From contig CM041465.1 of the NCBI GenBank assembly GCA_023213395.1, positions 48,553,741 through 48,617,740 of the forward strand: a DNA stretch of 64,000 bases. The letters run 5' to 3'. Source of the stretch: Cycas panzhihuaensis. Lineage: Eukaryota > Cycadophyta. How positions within the stretch are numbered: the first letter of the stretch is position 1; each line of letters begins with the position of its first letter. Positions 54,267 through 64,000 of the stretch are shown here, one piece after another. The notes under the pieces were generated by a model. That model did no database searches. It was not told where the DNA came from and worked only from the letters and a program-made list of their open reading frames with translations. The translations under genes and the position numbers were made by a program.

Positions 54267-56397
54267 GATAGAGAAGGGCTTACCCTTCCCGGTAGGTTGG
54301 GTAAGTGCCCTTCGGAAATCGTAATGACCGGGCGTCTGAGAATAGCCTTGGGAAAGAGAGGGACTTCCGGAGGAAGGGTCTCCGGAAGAGGGTCAGAAGG
54401 AGCGGAAGGACAAGAAGGTCCTGCCGCTTCCTTAGCGGCTTGAGATCGCATAAGGGAAAAAGTGGGAGTTGCTTCAAGCAACTGGATCACCTTCTTCCCC
54501 CTGTTCCGGGGTCGTGAAGGCGACGGGGTGCGACAGCTAGGAGAACAAGAGGAGGAAGACGAGTTCTGAGCGCCCTTCCCTTTATCGCAGGAAGGACGGG
54601 GATCGGGCGATCTTCCTCGGTTACGGTTGTTCTTGGTTTGGGTGTTGCGATCGCGCTCCCCATGTTTAGAAAACGGATCCTTGTGAACTGGCTGATCCAA
54701 ATTAGGCCTTGAGGCCCGTTTGAGGGAAGAATCGCGTCGAGGGGCATCCTTAGGATGCTGGGCCCTACAACGCGAATCGTCGTGGAAGCAATCCCCATGA
54801 ATGGAGCACCACTTCTTCTCAAGAGGAGGGTCGGACCTTCTCGCTTGAGAGGACTGGGCGTTTCCATTCCTGGGAAGAGGAGCTTGGGTAGTTTATTGGA
54901 CTTGTTTGTTGGATGTAGGGGATGAAGGAGCTTGAAGCTTGAGCTCCTTCATCGTATACTCGAATGAGCGTATAGCTGGTGTGAGAGGGTCTAAAGTCCT
55001 CTCGGTAGGATGAGAGGAAGACTGAGTTGGTTGGGAAGGTTTGGTATCCTTGGTAGGGGGTGGTGCCTCACGGCGTTGTGAGGGCTTAAGAGGTTTTTTC
55101 AGACCAGCTTGGATCTCAATAGCCTCCAATGCCAAACACTTGGTGATCACGGAGTCACATGTGGTCGCCCCCATCTTGAGGACTTCCACATGGACTTCGG
55201 GATGAAGTGTGTTGATGAAAAGGTCTCGCTTCAGCTCCTCGGGCAATGTTGCCTTAGTGGAGTAAAGCAAGTCGTGGAATCGCCGCACAAAGTCACGATT
55301 CATCTCGTCGTGGCCTTGTTTGAGCGAAAGAAGGGATTTCATTCCGCTCTCGAATGGACGGGCTACATCGAAATAGTTGATGAACTCGTCCACCAATTGC
55401 TGGAATGAATGGATGGAATGGGTAGGGAGACGGTAGAACCACTTGAGGGCATCACCCTGCAAGGATTGCGGGAATAATTTCATTAAAATGTGGTCGTAAG
55501 CCCAGTAATCGATGCATGCCATAGAAAAACTATGCACATGCTCTGCCGGGTCTTGCGACGAAGTTCCATCGAATCTAGGAACTTCAGGGGGATGAGGCAG
55601 CAAGTTGGTTCGCAATGCCTCAACGGAAAGAGGGGTTGACCTAAAGTCCATGAAGGGGCGTGCCCTTGCCTAAACTGTAGGATCAATGAATGTCGAAGTA
55701 GGCAATGCACAAGGAGCGGATGGGGGTGGAACACCCACCCCTCCTTGAGGCAATGCCCCTTGCTGAAAAGAGACGTGGGGGTAGGTGCCTTGGAAGGGAG
55801 TCGGGTTCCCTTGCGAAGGCACAATGGATGGAATTGCATTGGAAGAAGGGCAAGACGTATGTGGAACCGGGTTTTGCCCATAGGTGGAGCGACCCCATAT
55901 GGGTGTAGTGGATCCACTCCATAAACCGGAAGATGACTTCCTCTACCCTGCCCCCAAGATTGAGAAGTATACCCTGGGGGAACATAGAAGGAAGTACCAA
56001 CGTGTTGGGTTTGAGGGTGTGCGGGAGCGGATCCCACATGGCTAGTGGTTGGAATGCTAGTAGGACCAATAGGCCTACTAGGAGCAGCATGTGCCACATT
56101 AGGGGATGGCACATTGGTTTGATTAGGAGCGGGTATGCTAACCTTCAATTGAGGGAAAGACACACCATAAGGAGATCCCGAAACACTAGGACCCCGATGA
56201 GAAATGGAAGGCGCGACACATGCCCCCACCACGGCAACCGAGAATGAGTGGGACACACACGTAGGCACAAAGGGGTTTGTTGTCAAAGGAAGAGAAGATG
56301 AGGATGAGGCATGTTGGGGAGGAGCAGAAGAAGAAGAGGCTCCTCCACGAAGGGCACCCTCAAGCCATCCAGGACGCGGTTGCAAGCGTCTTGCCAT
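54227..56397 (-). pseudogene. Ty3/gypsy gag of the Tat-like element, lightly broken
   Basis: Start at ATG 56,397 in a good context (ACCATGG). The N-terminal 170 residues are Ser/Pro-rich. A frameshift near 55,875 and a TAG near 55,672 precede the gag core at 55,651-54,893: VPRFDGTSSQDPAEHVHSF, ALKWFYRLPTHSIHSFQQL, SLKQGHDEMNRDFVRRF, FINTLHPEVH. After a TAA at 54,895 (from CAA) the frame goes on through a zinc finger of the Tat form WCSIHGDCFHDDSRC (about 54,800) and a basic, Ser/Arg/Pro-rich tail to 54,227. It builds the cytoplasmic particle. Its end overlaps the protease frame start by about 40 bases. Confidence 0.85.
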
Positions 56398-56806
56398 GGT
56401 GACACTCGTTGAGAGCTTCAACTACATCGACAGGAGGAGTCCCTACATACTCGTAAGAGGTAATTGGGACCTCGAACAATGTAGGTTCCTCAGAATGCTC
56501 CTCATAAGAGGCGCCAACTACGTGGCAAGTCTCAAGAGGAACAGAAACTTCTACGGCATGGGCAGAAGGATGGATATCAAGTGAGAGTTGTTGGTCACTT
56601 GGGTAACAAAGGGGGTCATCACCCTCTTGGGTGGACCCGAGAATAGAAGAAGGAAAAGCATGGGTTTCCAAGGTTGAAGTGTGGTAAGTCCAATCGGAAG
56701 AGTATCCCTCCATAGTCGGATCAGAATCTGACAAAGGAAGAGGGTGATACTCAGGATCTTCTAACAAAGGAGGTAGACCGTGCAAATGATGAGAAAAGCG
56801 TCGCAT
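56360..56806 (-). CDS. Unknown ORF upstream of gag in the Tat-like element
   Basis: 149 codons from ATG 56,806 (the frame is open further upstream to 56,920 without an ATG). The product is acidic and rich in Ser, His and Pro (PLPLSDSDPTMEG; EEPTLFEVPITSYEYVGTPP near the end) and has no motif I know. It ends 38 bases inside the gag start, in another frame. Ogre-type members of the Tat lineage are known to carry an extra ORF before gag; this could be its counterpart, but I see no sequence evidence for homology. Confidence 0.5.
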   Translation of the reverse strand: MRRFSHHLHGLPPLLEDPEYHPLPLSDSDPTMEGYSSDWTYHTSTLETHAFPSSILGSTQEGDDPLCYPSDQQLSLDIHPSAHAVEVSVPLETCHVVGASYEEHSEEPTLFEVPITSYEYVGTPPVDVVEALNECHHGKTLATASWMA

Positions 56807-56962
56807 GCAAGATCGACCGACAATGTTAGGAAAAGAGAGAGAATGGTAAAAAATACACGTTGGGGGCTGCCCAACATAGGGATCAAAATAGGTACAAGAA
56901 GGACCACAAAAAGGTAGCAAAACTAACGGAAGAGAGCAGAAACTAGCTCCCTTACTGGCAGT

Positions 56963-56979
56963 TCCCAGTATGGTCGCCA
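56963..56979 (-). promoter_or_regulatory. Primer binding site of the Tat-like element
   Basis: TGGCGACCATACTGGGA on the minus strand, one base after the LTR end (TCCA). The TGGCGAC...CTGGGA form is typical of Tat/Ogre relatives and differs from the TGGTATCAGAGC sites of the copia elements in this window. The exact tRNA cannot be fixed by eye. Confidence 0.75.
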
Positions 56980-56980
56980 G

Positions 56981-59566
56981 TGGATGTGCGTCTATGGGAT
57001 AACTACCTAACTAGTAGGTGTGGAGAGAGCGGGTGGTGAAATGATTGAAAGTGGGACCTAAAAAGTGAGTAACTATCACGCAGAGCACCCCGTGCGCCAG
57101 AGCGCGTGTTCAGGATCTGCAATGGAGTATGGCTACTATCAGGTGGTCCTTCACCGCTTCGAGCAAGAGGTGAAGATGCGTAGGGCAGACTTGGGCTGAC
57201 CCAAAGACGGAACCCTCCCACCCTTGGGTGGCTAGAATGGGGGAAGAGAAGACCCAAAGGGGATAGGTCAAGAATACGCCTACACAACCTAACCGGGTAC
57301 ACAAGTGATGCGAGGAGCAAGGAACGTGTGTGGTTGAGGGGGGAAAGAGAAAGGTAAAGGAAGAGGGTTCCTACGACCTTTCCTATAGACAGTAAAGATG
57401 TATGCAGCAAAATAAACAAAACGCAACCAAACACAAGACCAAATTTTCCCTTTTATCTTCCGATGTGCTAATTACTAAAGGAGAAATAAAAGAAAGAAAG
57501 AGGTAGCAAAGTGGAGGGAAACGTGCACCTGGGCCAAGGGCGTGTGCGACGGAAGCCTTCTCGAGGAGCACCAAACCACTCCACGCGACGCGTTGGATGC
57601 AAGACGCTGCAGCGGGCGACAAGGGGGGCTTCCTTGCCTTCCCCGGAAAATCAAATGCGATGCAAAGAAAGAAAGGAAGCACCAACTAACAAATGAAAAC
57701 AACCTTAAAATACAACGTACACAAAGGTGCTTACCGACAACGGGACCAACGGGCGATATCCTCCACACTCCCAAATACCTGCAAGCAATGGTGGTCTCTC
57801 TTCCTAAGAACAAAGACTAACATACAATACAAGATTCTAACAATATACGCCTAAATAGTATAAATGTGAATCCAAATATACATGCGTTAGTGCCAATCCA
57901 ACAATGAAAGTACCCGAAAGAGAGTGATCAAGGCGAAAGTAAACGATCGGTAAGCCTCGGAGTGGCCTACCTCCCACAAATGATGCCCTAGCCTCCCCTC
58001 AAGACCCACAAGGTAGCGAGGACAAGGCCAAGAGCAAGGGCTGGAAAATGGTAACAAAGGGGCAAAGAGGGGCCTAAGAAAACCCACGGCTAACCGAGAT
58101 GCTATGAGGAGCAAGCCGGGCAGTCAGGAAGAAAGTGAGGCAAAAATTAACGGTCAGGACTTATGAGTGTTGCCCAAACCTGAGCAAAAGGCCCCAAATC
58201 AGCGCGGCAACTTGTGACAGCGCTGGTTTGGACGGCCAAAAGAGGGCTTACAAACCCTTGTTTATAAGCCAAGGGCAGCACGGGGCGAGAGGGAGGCTTT
58301 GGAGGGCTTAGAGTCGCTTAGGGAGCATGGAAGGTGGTACGGAATCCACCCAGCTCCTCTCCAAAACCTATGCTACCCCTCAGCACCGCTGCCTTGGATA
58401 GCAAACGCAAGCAAGAAGCACAAATGAGTGGTAGAACAGCCCACAAAAGGGACAAGAACCAAACTCAAGTAAGCAAGCAAGGAACAAGCAATATAGAGCA
58501 TGAATATCACAAGAGAAAAACATGCAAAGCAATGAATACCTGAGTGAGGGAGGCAAGGGACTTGCCTCAGCCAAAGAGCAGCAAAGAGGGCCGGGAAAAA
58601 TGTTTCAGATCAAGTATAAAGCAGTTTGGGACCCCGCTACGGAGGTTGGGAAGGAAACTCCTCACTTGCAAAGACTTGGGGCCTGCCTGGGCAAAGAATC
58701 TACTGGAGCCACTCCAAGGGGCCCTCTCCAAGGTGTATGAGGGGCTGGGAGAATGTTCAAGCCGCACCAAAGGAGAGCAGGGCGCTGGTGGAGGGGCGCA
58801 GGTCCAGTAACAGCAGCAGAATAGCAGGGGAGAGCAGAGCAAGGTGATGTTTCCTTGAGAGCAAATCCAAAAGTGAGCAAAAGAATCCTTGAAAATGAGC
58901 CAAAAATGGCTTAAATACTTAGACCAAACCCTAAAGCGAGCGATTAGGGCGCGGCTGGAAGAGAATTAAGGTGCGAGCCATGTGGCAGTTTCGCAATAAA
59001 TGCGAAATTGCCACCGCAGATTTTAAAAAATAATCTGAGACAGTCGTACCGCCGTAAATTTCATGGCATCGCGGATATTCTCGGGCATCTGCCGAAAATT
59101 CGCAGACGCACCTAAGGCCAAAAATGGGGCCCACTGGCCAGTCTAGGTTGAGGGCAGATGACCGAAAGGACTAATAGAAAGCTAGAACACCTACCCGGGA
59201 GCAAACAAGCTAATAAAACGGGTCCAAAGGAGCAAAAATAGGGTCCAACCAGGGTGGCAAGTTGACCAAATGATGACGGGTCATCACACGGGCGGAGGTA
59301 GCGCAAACCTAGTGGATCCTGGAGCGAGGAGGGCAGATGCGGGAAGTAATATGGTCACCAGGGTGCCATGCTCGCTAGGTGTGTGCCCCTACTATAGTCT
59401 TCATAGGCTGAAATAAGTGTGGACGACTACAAGGTCACCCACAAAGCCACACACATGCAGATATGCAAGCAAACACTCATCAAATGAAAGCGATGATAAG
59501 GTGAGAAACATACCTGCACTTACCTGAGTCGGTGATTCTGTATCCATTCCCGGAAGCTGGGAAACA
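56981..59566 (-). repeat. 5' LTR of the Tat-like element
   Basis: 2,586 bp with ends TGGA...AACA on the plus strand (TGTT...TCCA on the element strand). The uninterrupted copy; it gives the pre-insertion sequence for copia B (CACCAACTAACAAATG near 57,680). On the minus strand TATTTAAG near 58,918 is a possible promoter core, shared with the other LTR. ORFs of 60-145 codons within it are not conserved between the LTRs. Confidence 0.95.
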
Positions 59567-59571
59567 GATGT

Positions 59572-59929
59572 CAAGGGGGTAATTAAGCCTTCTATAGTGC
59601 CCTCATACCTTTAGGTATATTGGGTGCTTGAAATGCTATTTATAAGTAGATATGCCCTTAAATGGAACCATCTCAACTATGAGAGGCTCTTAGGATTGGA
59701 GATACTAGGATATAGATCTTAGATTAGATTACCTTTCTAGGTAGGTAGGACATATATCATACATCATGTCACTTTAGATAATTGTAGCTATTATTATTAA
59801 ACTTTTTAACAGTGGTAATTTCTTAGCTTAGAGGAAACAACTTAAGAACATTTTAATAATAAACAAATTTTGGCCTTACATTTCTAGAAAAATTCCTAAG
59901 CTAGTTCCTATTCAAGATCTAATGATCTT
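59572..59929. other. Flank between the Tat-like element and a copia remnant
   Basis: AT-rich, no gene recognised. It is the continuation of the sequence that ends at 35,410, split by the Tat-like insertion. Confidence 0.5.
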
Positions 59930-61085
59930 GATAACCTCATTGCTCCTGATCTTGATGTGGTAGCTACCTTTGATGAGTTTGACAAAGTTGCCCTTTCATT
60001 TTTATATCTATCCAATAAAGATAATCTTGACTAGAATATTAAACTTATCCCTATGTCTATAGACACTTAGAATATCATATATGCACTCTATTAGAGGAAG
60101 GATAATGTTGAGTTGGTGATGCTCAAATCCCACCTTTACTCCATTCTATTTGTAGGATCTATAGTAGCTCATTTATTCTAATTAAGGTAATTGAGAACTA
60201 GTTGGTAGTGATGGGTCAGTCACTAAAGGACAGTGACCTCATATCTTATAATGTTAATATTTGGCCACCTAGTTATAACTCCCTCATATCCAATCTATCA
60301 CATATAAATCAACTTGCTACTATTGATTTCAATACATTTGAGGGTCTACTACTCCAAGAAGAATGCATTCTAAACCATTTAGGAAATCTAAGTGCTTCCT
60401 CTTCTACAACAATATTTATAGCCCGACATAAAGGAAGACAACAACGTCCATAATTGACACATTAGTTTGGTTTAATGAATTTGAACTAGCAACCTAATCA
60501 ATAGCAATATTAGCCATGCAATCCATAACCACCTTATAATCCTTAGGTTGTTTGTCACGATTATGGTAAACTTGGATATATAGCACTTAATTGTAGGAAA
60601 ACAAGAGCTAACTTTTAATAACAATAATTTTAGAATCACCCTATTATATAGGGTAATCACAATAATAGATGTAGAAATTATTAGGGACCATAGAGATAAA
60701 ACCAACCAAATTACCAAGGACTAAGGAGATAAAATTAAAATACTCCTCAAAGGAACTAATAGAATAGGAATCGCAATAAGATATAGAATTAAGGATGCCA
60801 CATGGCTAAATCTCAAAATCTTTTATTTAATGCTTTATCAACTCATCATTTTGACATTTCCTAATTGATCAATTTAAGTACCTTACAACATATGACTAGT
60901 TTAGAAGAACTCCTTAATCATATAAGACTAATTTAGGATTAATCTGTCACTTTTAGAGGTGATGGTACTTTAGAGGTTTCCAAGATTGACAATATCCCTA
61001 CCTCATTAAAGTATTTTGATACTCCATATTATCTTAATAACATTTTCTTGTACCTAGCAAGATACATAACATACTTTTAGTTAGT
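59930..61085 (+). pseudogene. Copia element E gag-protease remnant
   Basis: Gag of the UBN2 type: DSDLISYNVNIWPPSYNSLI and INQLATIDFNTFEGLLLQEE (open 60,202-60,453), then a zinc knuckle CHDYGKLGYIALNC (about 60,548-60,590) in which the second Cys and the His have become Tyr (CxxC and GHI in the family). Protease follows at about 60,885-61,085: HMTSLEELLNHI, VSKIDNIPTSLKYFDTPYYL and LNNIFLYLARYI. Stops are TAG/TAA/TGA. It is truncated near 61,140 where the GC-rich LINE begins; no LTRs were recognised. Confidence 0.75.
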
Positions 61086-61767
61086 CGAATAAATAAATAA
61101 AATATTAATGTTTTGTTTAGCTATCTTAGAAAATCCCTAATTTGGTAAGAATAGTTATTTTACCCGAGCTGTGGCGATTCTAAGAAGACGCGGTCGATGG
61201 CTAGGGTTAGTACCAGTTAGGGACGGTAGATGCAGCTCGAAGGCATTGGACGCCATGGCATCCCTCGCAAGTTGATGGCCAGGCGGGCCAGCTAGCACGC
61301 ACAGCTGCCTACGGGCTTCTTCACCCTAATGCCCTGGCTGAGACAGAGAGCAGTTGGTGGGCAAAGATATATGAGCTTAGACAGGTGTTGGCATTGCTCA
61401 GATCATCACACACAGGAGCCAGGGTGAGACCTCTTCAGCTGAATTGGGGTAGAGCCTCCTCTGTCAGGCAGTGGCATTTGAGTCAGTCCTTTTCTATTAA
61501 AGAGGCAAGCCACTTTACCCAAGATGGGCATTTTATCCATTCGTAGATAAATGGACAGTGCATGAGACTAGAGGGAGAATCCAGATGGGTTATGAAGAGT
61601 GCAGAAGGTTATGCTAAGAAGGAACTGAAAGGTAGCCTGTTGTACTGCAAGAAGAAGGGTAAAGTGATAAGCTGGCTTAAAGAAGATCCTCTAATAGAGT
61701 CAATTGAAATGGTATGTCTTTGCTTTTATTGGTTGGAGTTTTTTTCTACAGTTCTTAACTTTTAAAA

Positions 61768-63164
61768 ATGGAAAAAGATCATTCCCCTCCAAATCAGAAC
61801 TAGAACCCTAACCAAGCATCAGGGAGAACCTATCGGGATGTCTTGAAATTAAATGAGGAAGAATCCTTTGACCTAACACCTATGTTTAAGGATAATAAAG
61901 TTAGACTAAAAATACCCTTGGCCCTGGTGGAGAAAACTGAGAAGCTTTGGGAGAATTGCCTTGTTGGCAGATTCTCAGGGCCCAGGCCAAGTTTGGAACC
62001 CATCAGAACTTGGACGAGGACCAAATGGAAAATAATGAGTAGTGTGGAGGTAATAGCCATGCCTTAGGGCTGTGTGCTATTCAAATTTACATCACATGAA
62101 GACATGTCTAGTATTTTGATTAAGGCACCATGGATGTTTGGTAGAAAAGCCTTATCTCTTGAGAAATAGCATAGGGACTTTAATACCTCGATCCCTAAAA
62201 TTAGACAAGCCCCCATATGGATCCAACTCCCAGGCCTACCCCTACACCACTGGAATCTTGAGGTATTTAAAGGTATAGCGAAGTAGTGGGCCCTCTCTTA
62301 ACAGTCGACTCAGTGATGAAGAATAGCAGTAGGCTCATAAATGCCAAAATTTGTGCCCTAGTTAGAATAGATAAGCCCTTTTTGGATGATATATAGATGG
62401 ACCTGCCTGATAAGAGCTAGGTTCAGCCATTATTCTATGAGCTAGACCATTTCAGATGTTCAATCTGCAGAAATTTGGGGCATCTGCCCCAAAAGTGCCC
62501 GGGAGTGCAACCCTCAAAAGATGAGAAAACAGAAGATCCAGTAGAGCCAAACACACAAGAGAAGGTGAAGGAAAAGGGGAAGGGTCTAGAACGTCTAGCC
62601 CAAATAGAGGATGTCGAAGCCTCTTATCTGAATCTAGGTTTTGACCCAAATGAGGAGGACACGCTTATAGAGGAAGACGTCCAAGTTGCTCAGGCCACTA
62701 TGGCTCTGGAGTGCTTGGCTGGCAAAGATGGTACTAGGGAACCATCCTCTACAGGGGTTGTTCCTCCGATCCATAATGTTATACTTGAGCCACCGAGGCA
62801 GAAGGAGAAGGAGGTCATACTAGGGGCAGATATGCCCCCATTGTCTGTCAGGGATGATGTAAAGGGATCAGTGAGTCAGGGGCATTTGGATGGGGCTGTG
62901 GAGTCAGGAATGCCTATTTTAGAGGACCTAGGGAGGTCAGCCCCCAACTTATTATTGCAACCGACTTCGTCTCAAAAGAAGCTGCCTAATGTGGGGGCTG
63001 AGAAGAAGGTTAGGAGACCGCCGTCGAAAGTGCAAAGAGAGAAAGAATCGGCTACCCAGGTAGACCAAAGCACTCAGAAAACTTTAAAGGATTCATTCCT
63101 TGAAGGGCCTACTCTTAGATCCAAAGACAAGAGGGCGAGAACCCCCAAAAGGGGAAACTACTGA
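61768..63164 (+). pseudogene. LINE ORF1 (nucleic-acid-binding protein)
   Basis: From ATG 61,768. A DUF4283 domain: LWENCLVGRFSGPRPSLEPI (61,945-62,005), then CVLFKFTSHEDMSSILIKAP, WMFGRKALSLEK, and PIWIQLPGLPLHHWN (62,213-62,258). After a frameshift near 62,290 the frame goes on (VDSVMKNSSRLINAKICALV, about 62,305-62,365) to a CCHC zinc knuckle CSICRNLGHLPQKC at 62,461-62,502. A long acidic then Lys/Arg-rich, Pro-containing tail (62,475-63,164 open) ends in KDKRARTPKRG. The protein coats the LINE RNA. TAG codons at 61,801, 62,065, 62,168 and others mostly fit CAG/TGG-to-TAG change. Confidence 0.85.
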
Positions 63165-63188
63165 AGTTTGGAAACAAAGAAAGAAGTG

Positions 63189-64000
63189 ATGAAAATTATA
63201 TCATGGAATATCAGGGGTCTAAATACCCCTTCGAAACAGAGAATCATTAGAGATATGAGAAATAGACATCAACCGGATCTGATTTTCCTGCAAGAAACTA
63301 AATTGAGCAAGGAGAATGGGCCTAAGATCAGGAATAAAATTTGGAAGTTTGTTGAAGGTATTGAAATAGACTATGCCCAAGGAGTTGGGGGTCTAATGGT
63401 GCTATGGAATCCATCTATATGGTCGGGAGAAATTTTTCTGACTGAGGATTCCTTTATTTCGGTACGGTTAACCAACAAAAGTAATAACATCACATGGCTC
63501 ACCACCAATGTATATGCCCCAAACCAATAAGAAGCCAGAAAGAGGCTTTGGGATAGATTGATAGAGGCCCACATGGACTGCCGACTCCCATGGTTGTTGG
63601 TGGGCGATTTCAATGCGGCCTTATCCCCTGGTGATAAGAGAGGCAGCACTGGGGGTTAGACTACTAGCATGACTGAGTTCAGCAAATTCCTACAACAGGG
63701 AGGGTTGGAGGATGTTAATCTTAGGGGTGCCTCTTTCACCTAGTCCAATAAGCGGCTGGGGGATAACCTTATTCAAATTAAGTCGATGGTCTTTGGTCAA
63801 CTATGATTGGATGAGGTGTTTCAAGGATTTCACCCTTAAGGCTTTGCCGAGGACCAACTATAATCATTCGCCCCTCTTGATGCAATTCTCAGATCCGGGT
63901 AAGTTTATCAGGGCCCCTTTCAGATTTGAATTGATGCGGCTTTGACAATTAGACCTTCAGAAGAGAATTGAGGAATGGTGGAGCATCGAAATTAGAGGAC
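63189..64000 (+). pseudogene. LINE ORF2, apurinic/apyrimidinic endonuclease domain (partial)
   Basis: The true start is ATG 63,189: MKIISWNIRGLNTPSKQRII is the hallmark beginning of plant L1 ORF2, with the catalytic Asn. LIFLQETKLS (catalytic Glu), GVGGLMVLWNP, and TNVYAPNQ follow (open to 63,528). After a TAA (from CAA) come LPWLLVGDFNAALSPGDKRG (catalytic DxN, 63,588-63,645), GGLEDVNLRG and more. A frameshift near 63,745 and further stops follow. It nicks target DNA to prime reverse transcription. The rest, including reverse transcriptase, is outside the window. Confidence 0.9.

Larger units (their letters stand above)
35411..59566 (-). mobile_element. Tat-like Ty3/gypsy element, ~16.6 kb, with copia B nested in its 3' LTR
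   Basis: The LTRs are 56,981-59,566 (5', minus orientation) and 35,411-36,121 plus 43,643-45,503 (3', split). A perfect GATGT duplication sits at 35,406-35,410 and 59,567-59,571. The primer site next to the 5' LTR reads TGGCGACCATACTGGGA (minus, 56,979-56,963), of the type used by Tat/Ogre-related elements and not the initiator-Met type. Order on the minus strand: an ORF before gag, gag, protease, reverse transcriptase-RNase H, integrase, then a 4.6-kb region with an antisense spliced PMD gene and a stand-alone archaeal-type RNase H, then the 3' LTR. Few stops and higher GC than the flanks mark it as fairly young. Confidence 0.95.
61160..64000 (+). mobile_element. LINE (L1-type), 5' part, continuing beyond the window
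   Basis: A GC-rich leader (61,160-61,767) is followed by ORF1 (DUF4283 and zinc knuckle) and, 25 bases after ORF1, by ORF2 starting with an apurinic endonuclease. This is the standard plant L1 layout. Reverse transcriptase and the 3' end lie beyond position 64,000. A sharp change from AT-rich copia remnant to GC-rich sequence at about 61,150-61,170 marks the 5' end. Moderate decay: several stops and one or two frameshifts. Confidence 0.9.

Noticed and set aside
56981-59566. Several ORFs of 60-145 codons in the Tat-like LTRs
   Set aside because: None is conserved in both LTR copies; they are frames in GC-rich non-coding sequence.
1-64000. CRISPR arrays, bacterial operons, plasmid or organelle genes, tRNA and rRNA genes
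   Set aside because: None seen. All repeats are LTRs, degenerate repeats, microsatellites or hairpins, and all recognisable proteins are from plant retroelements or a plant PMD gene.

Overview
The window is plant nuclear intergenic DNA made almost entirely of retrotransposons nested in one another. I found no intact single-copy host gene. The evidence is the set of families present: several Ty1/copia elements with initiator-Met-tRNA-type primer sites, Ty3/gypsy elements including a Tat-like one, an L1-type LINE with the plant DUF4283/zinc-knuckle ORF1, and a plant mobile domain (PMD) gene. Old elements are very AT-rich and interrupted mostly by TAG/TAA/TGA codons sitting where CAG/CAA/CGA/TGG is expected, which fits deamination of methylated cytosine over a long time. 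This suits a large, slowly purged seed-plant genome, possibly a gymnosperm; the species cannot be told from the sequence.

Layout. 1-3.3 kb: AT-rich DNA, a short LTR with primer site, a gag-like remnant and a tandem array of a tiny LTR element. 3.8-5.2 kb: decayed Ty3 gag-protease (minus). 5.3-8.2 kb: copia element C (minus) that has lost reverse transcriptase by internal deletion. 8.2-12.5 kb: mostly featureless, with a lone LTR at 10.46-10.74 kb. 12.54-14.0 kb: a decayed reading frame of unknown nature ending at an LTR (14.04-14.43 kb). 14.98-18.9 kb: decayed Tat-like Ty3 pol (minus), split by an insert (16.1-17.7 kb) that holds an unrecognised ORF and a U2-snRNA-like sequence. 19.15-20.6 kb: another gag-like remnant.

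20,864-33,593 is copia element D (plus; target duplication TGTTC), with copia element A (21,306-28,889, 298-bp LTRs, duplication GTTTG/ATTTG) nested in its gag. 35,411-59,566 is a 24.2-kb interval made by a ~16.6-kb Tat-like Ty3 element on the minus strand (2.6-kb LTRs, duplication GATGT). Its 3' LTR was later split by copia element B (36,122-43,637; duplication CTAAC), a close relative of A. B's LTRs differ at 2 of 298 positions, A's at about 35. The window ends with a copia gag-protease remnant (59.9-61.1 kb) and the 5' half of a LINE (61.16 kb to the edge).

The most interesting part is 45.9-49.4 kb inside the Tat-like element. Between integrase and the 3' LTR it carries a stand-alone archaeal-type RNase H on the element strand. 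On the opposite strand it carries a spliced PMD gene with its own TATA box, two frame-preserving introns, three consecutive hairpins in intron 1 and a coiled-coil C-terminus. Because the gene is antisense to the element's genomic RNA, its introns can survive retrotransposition. It therefore looks like a gene travelling as cargo.
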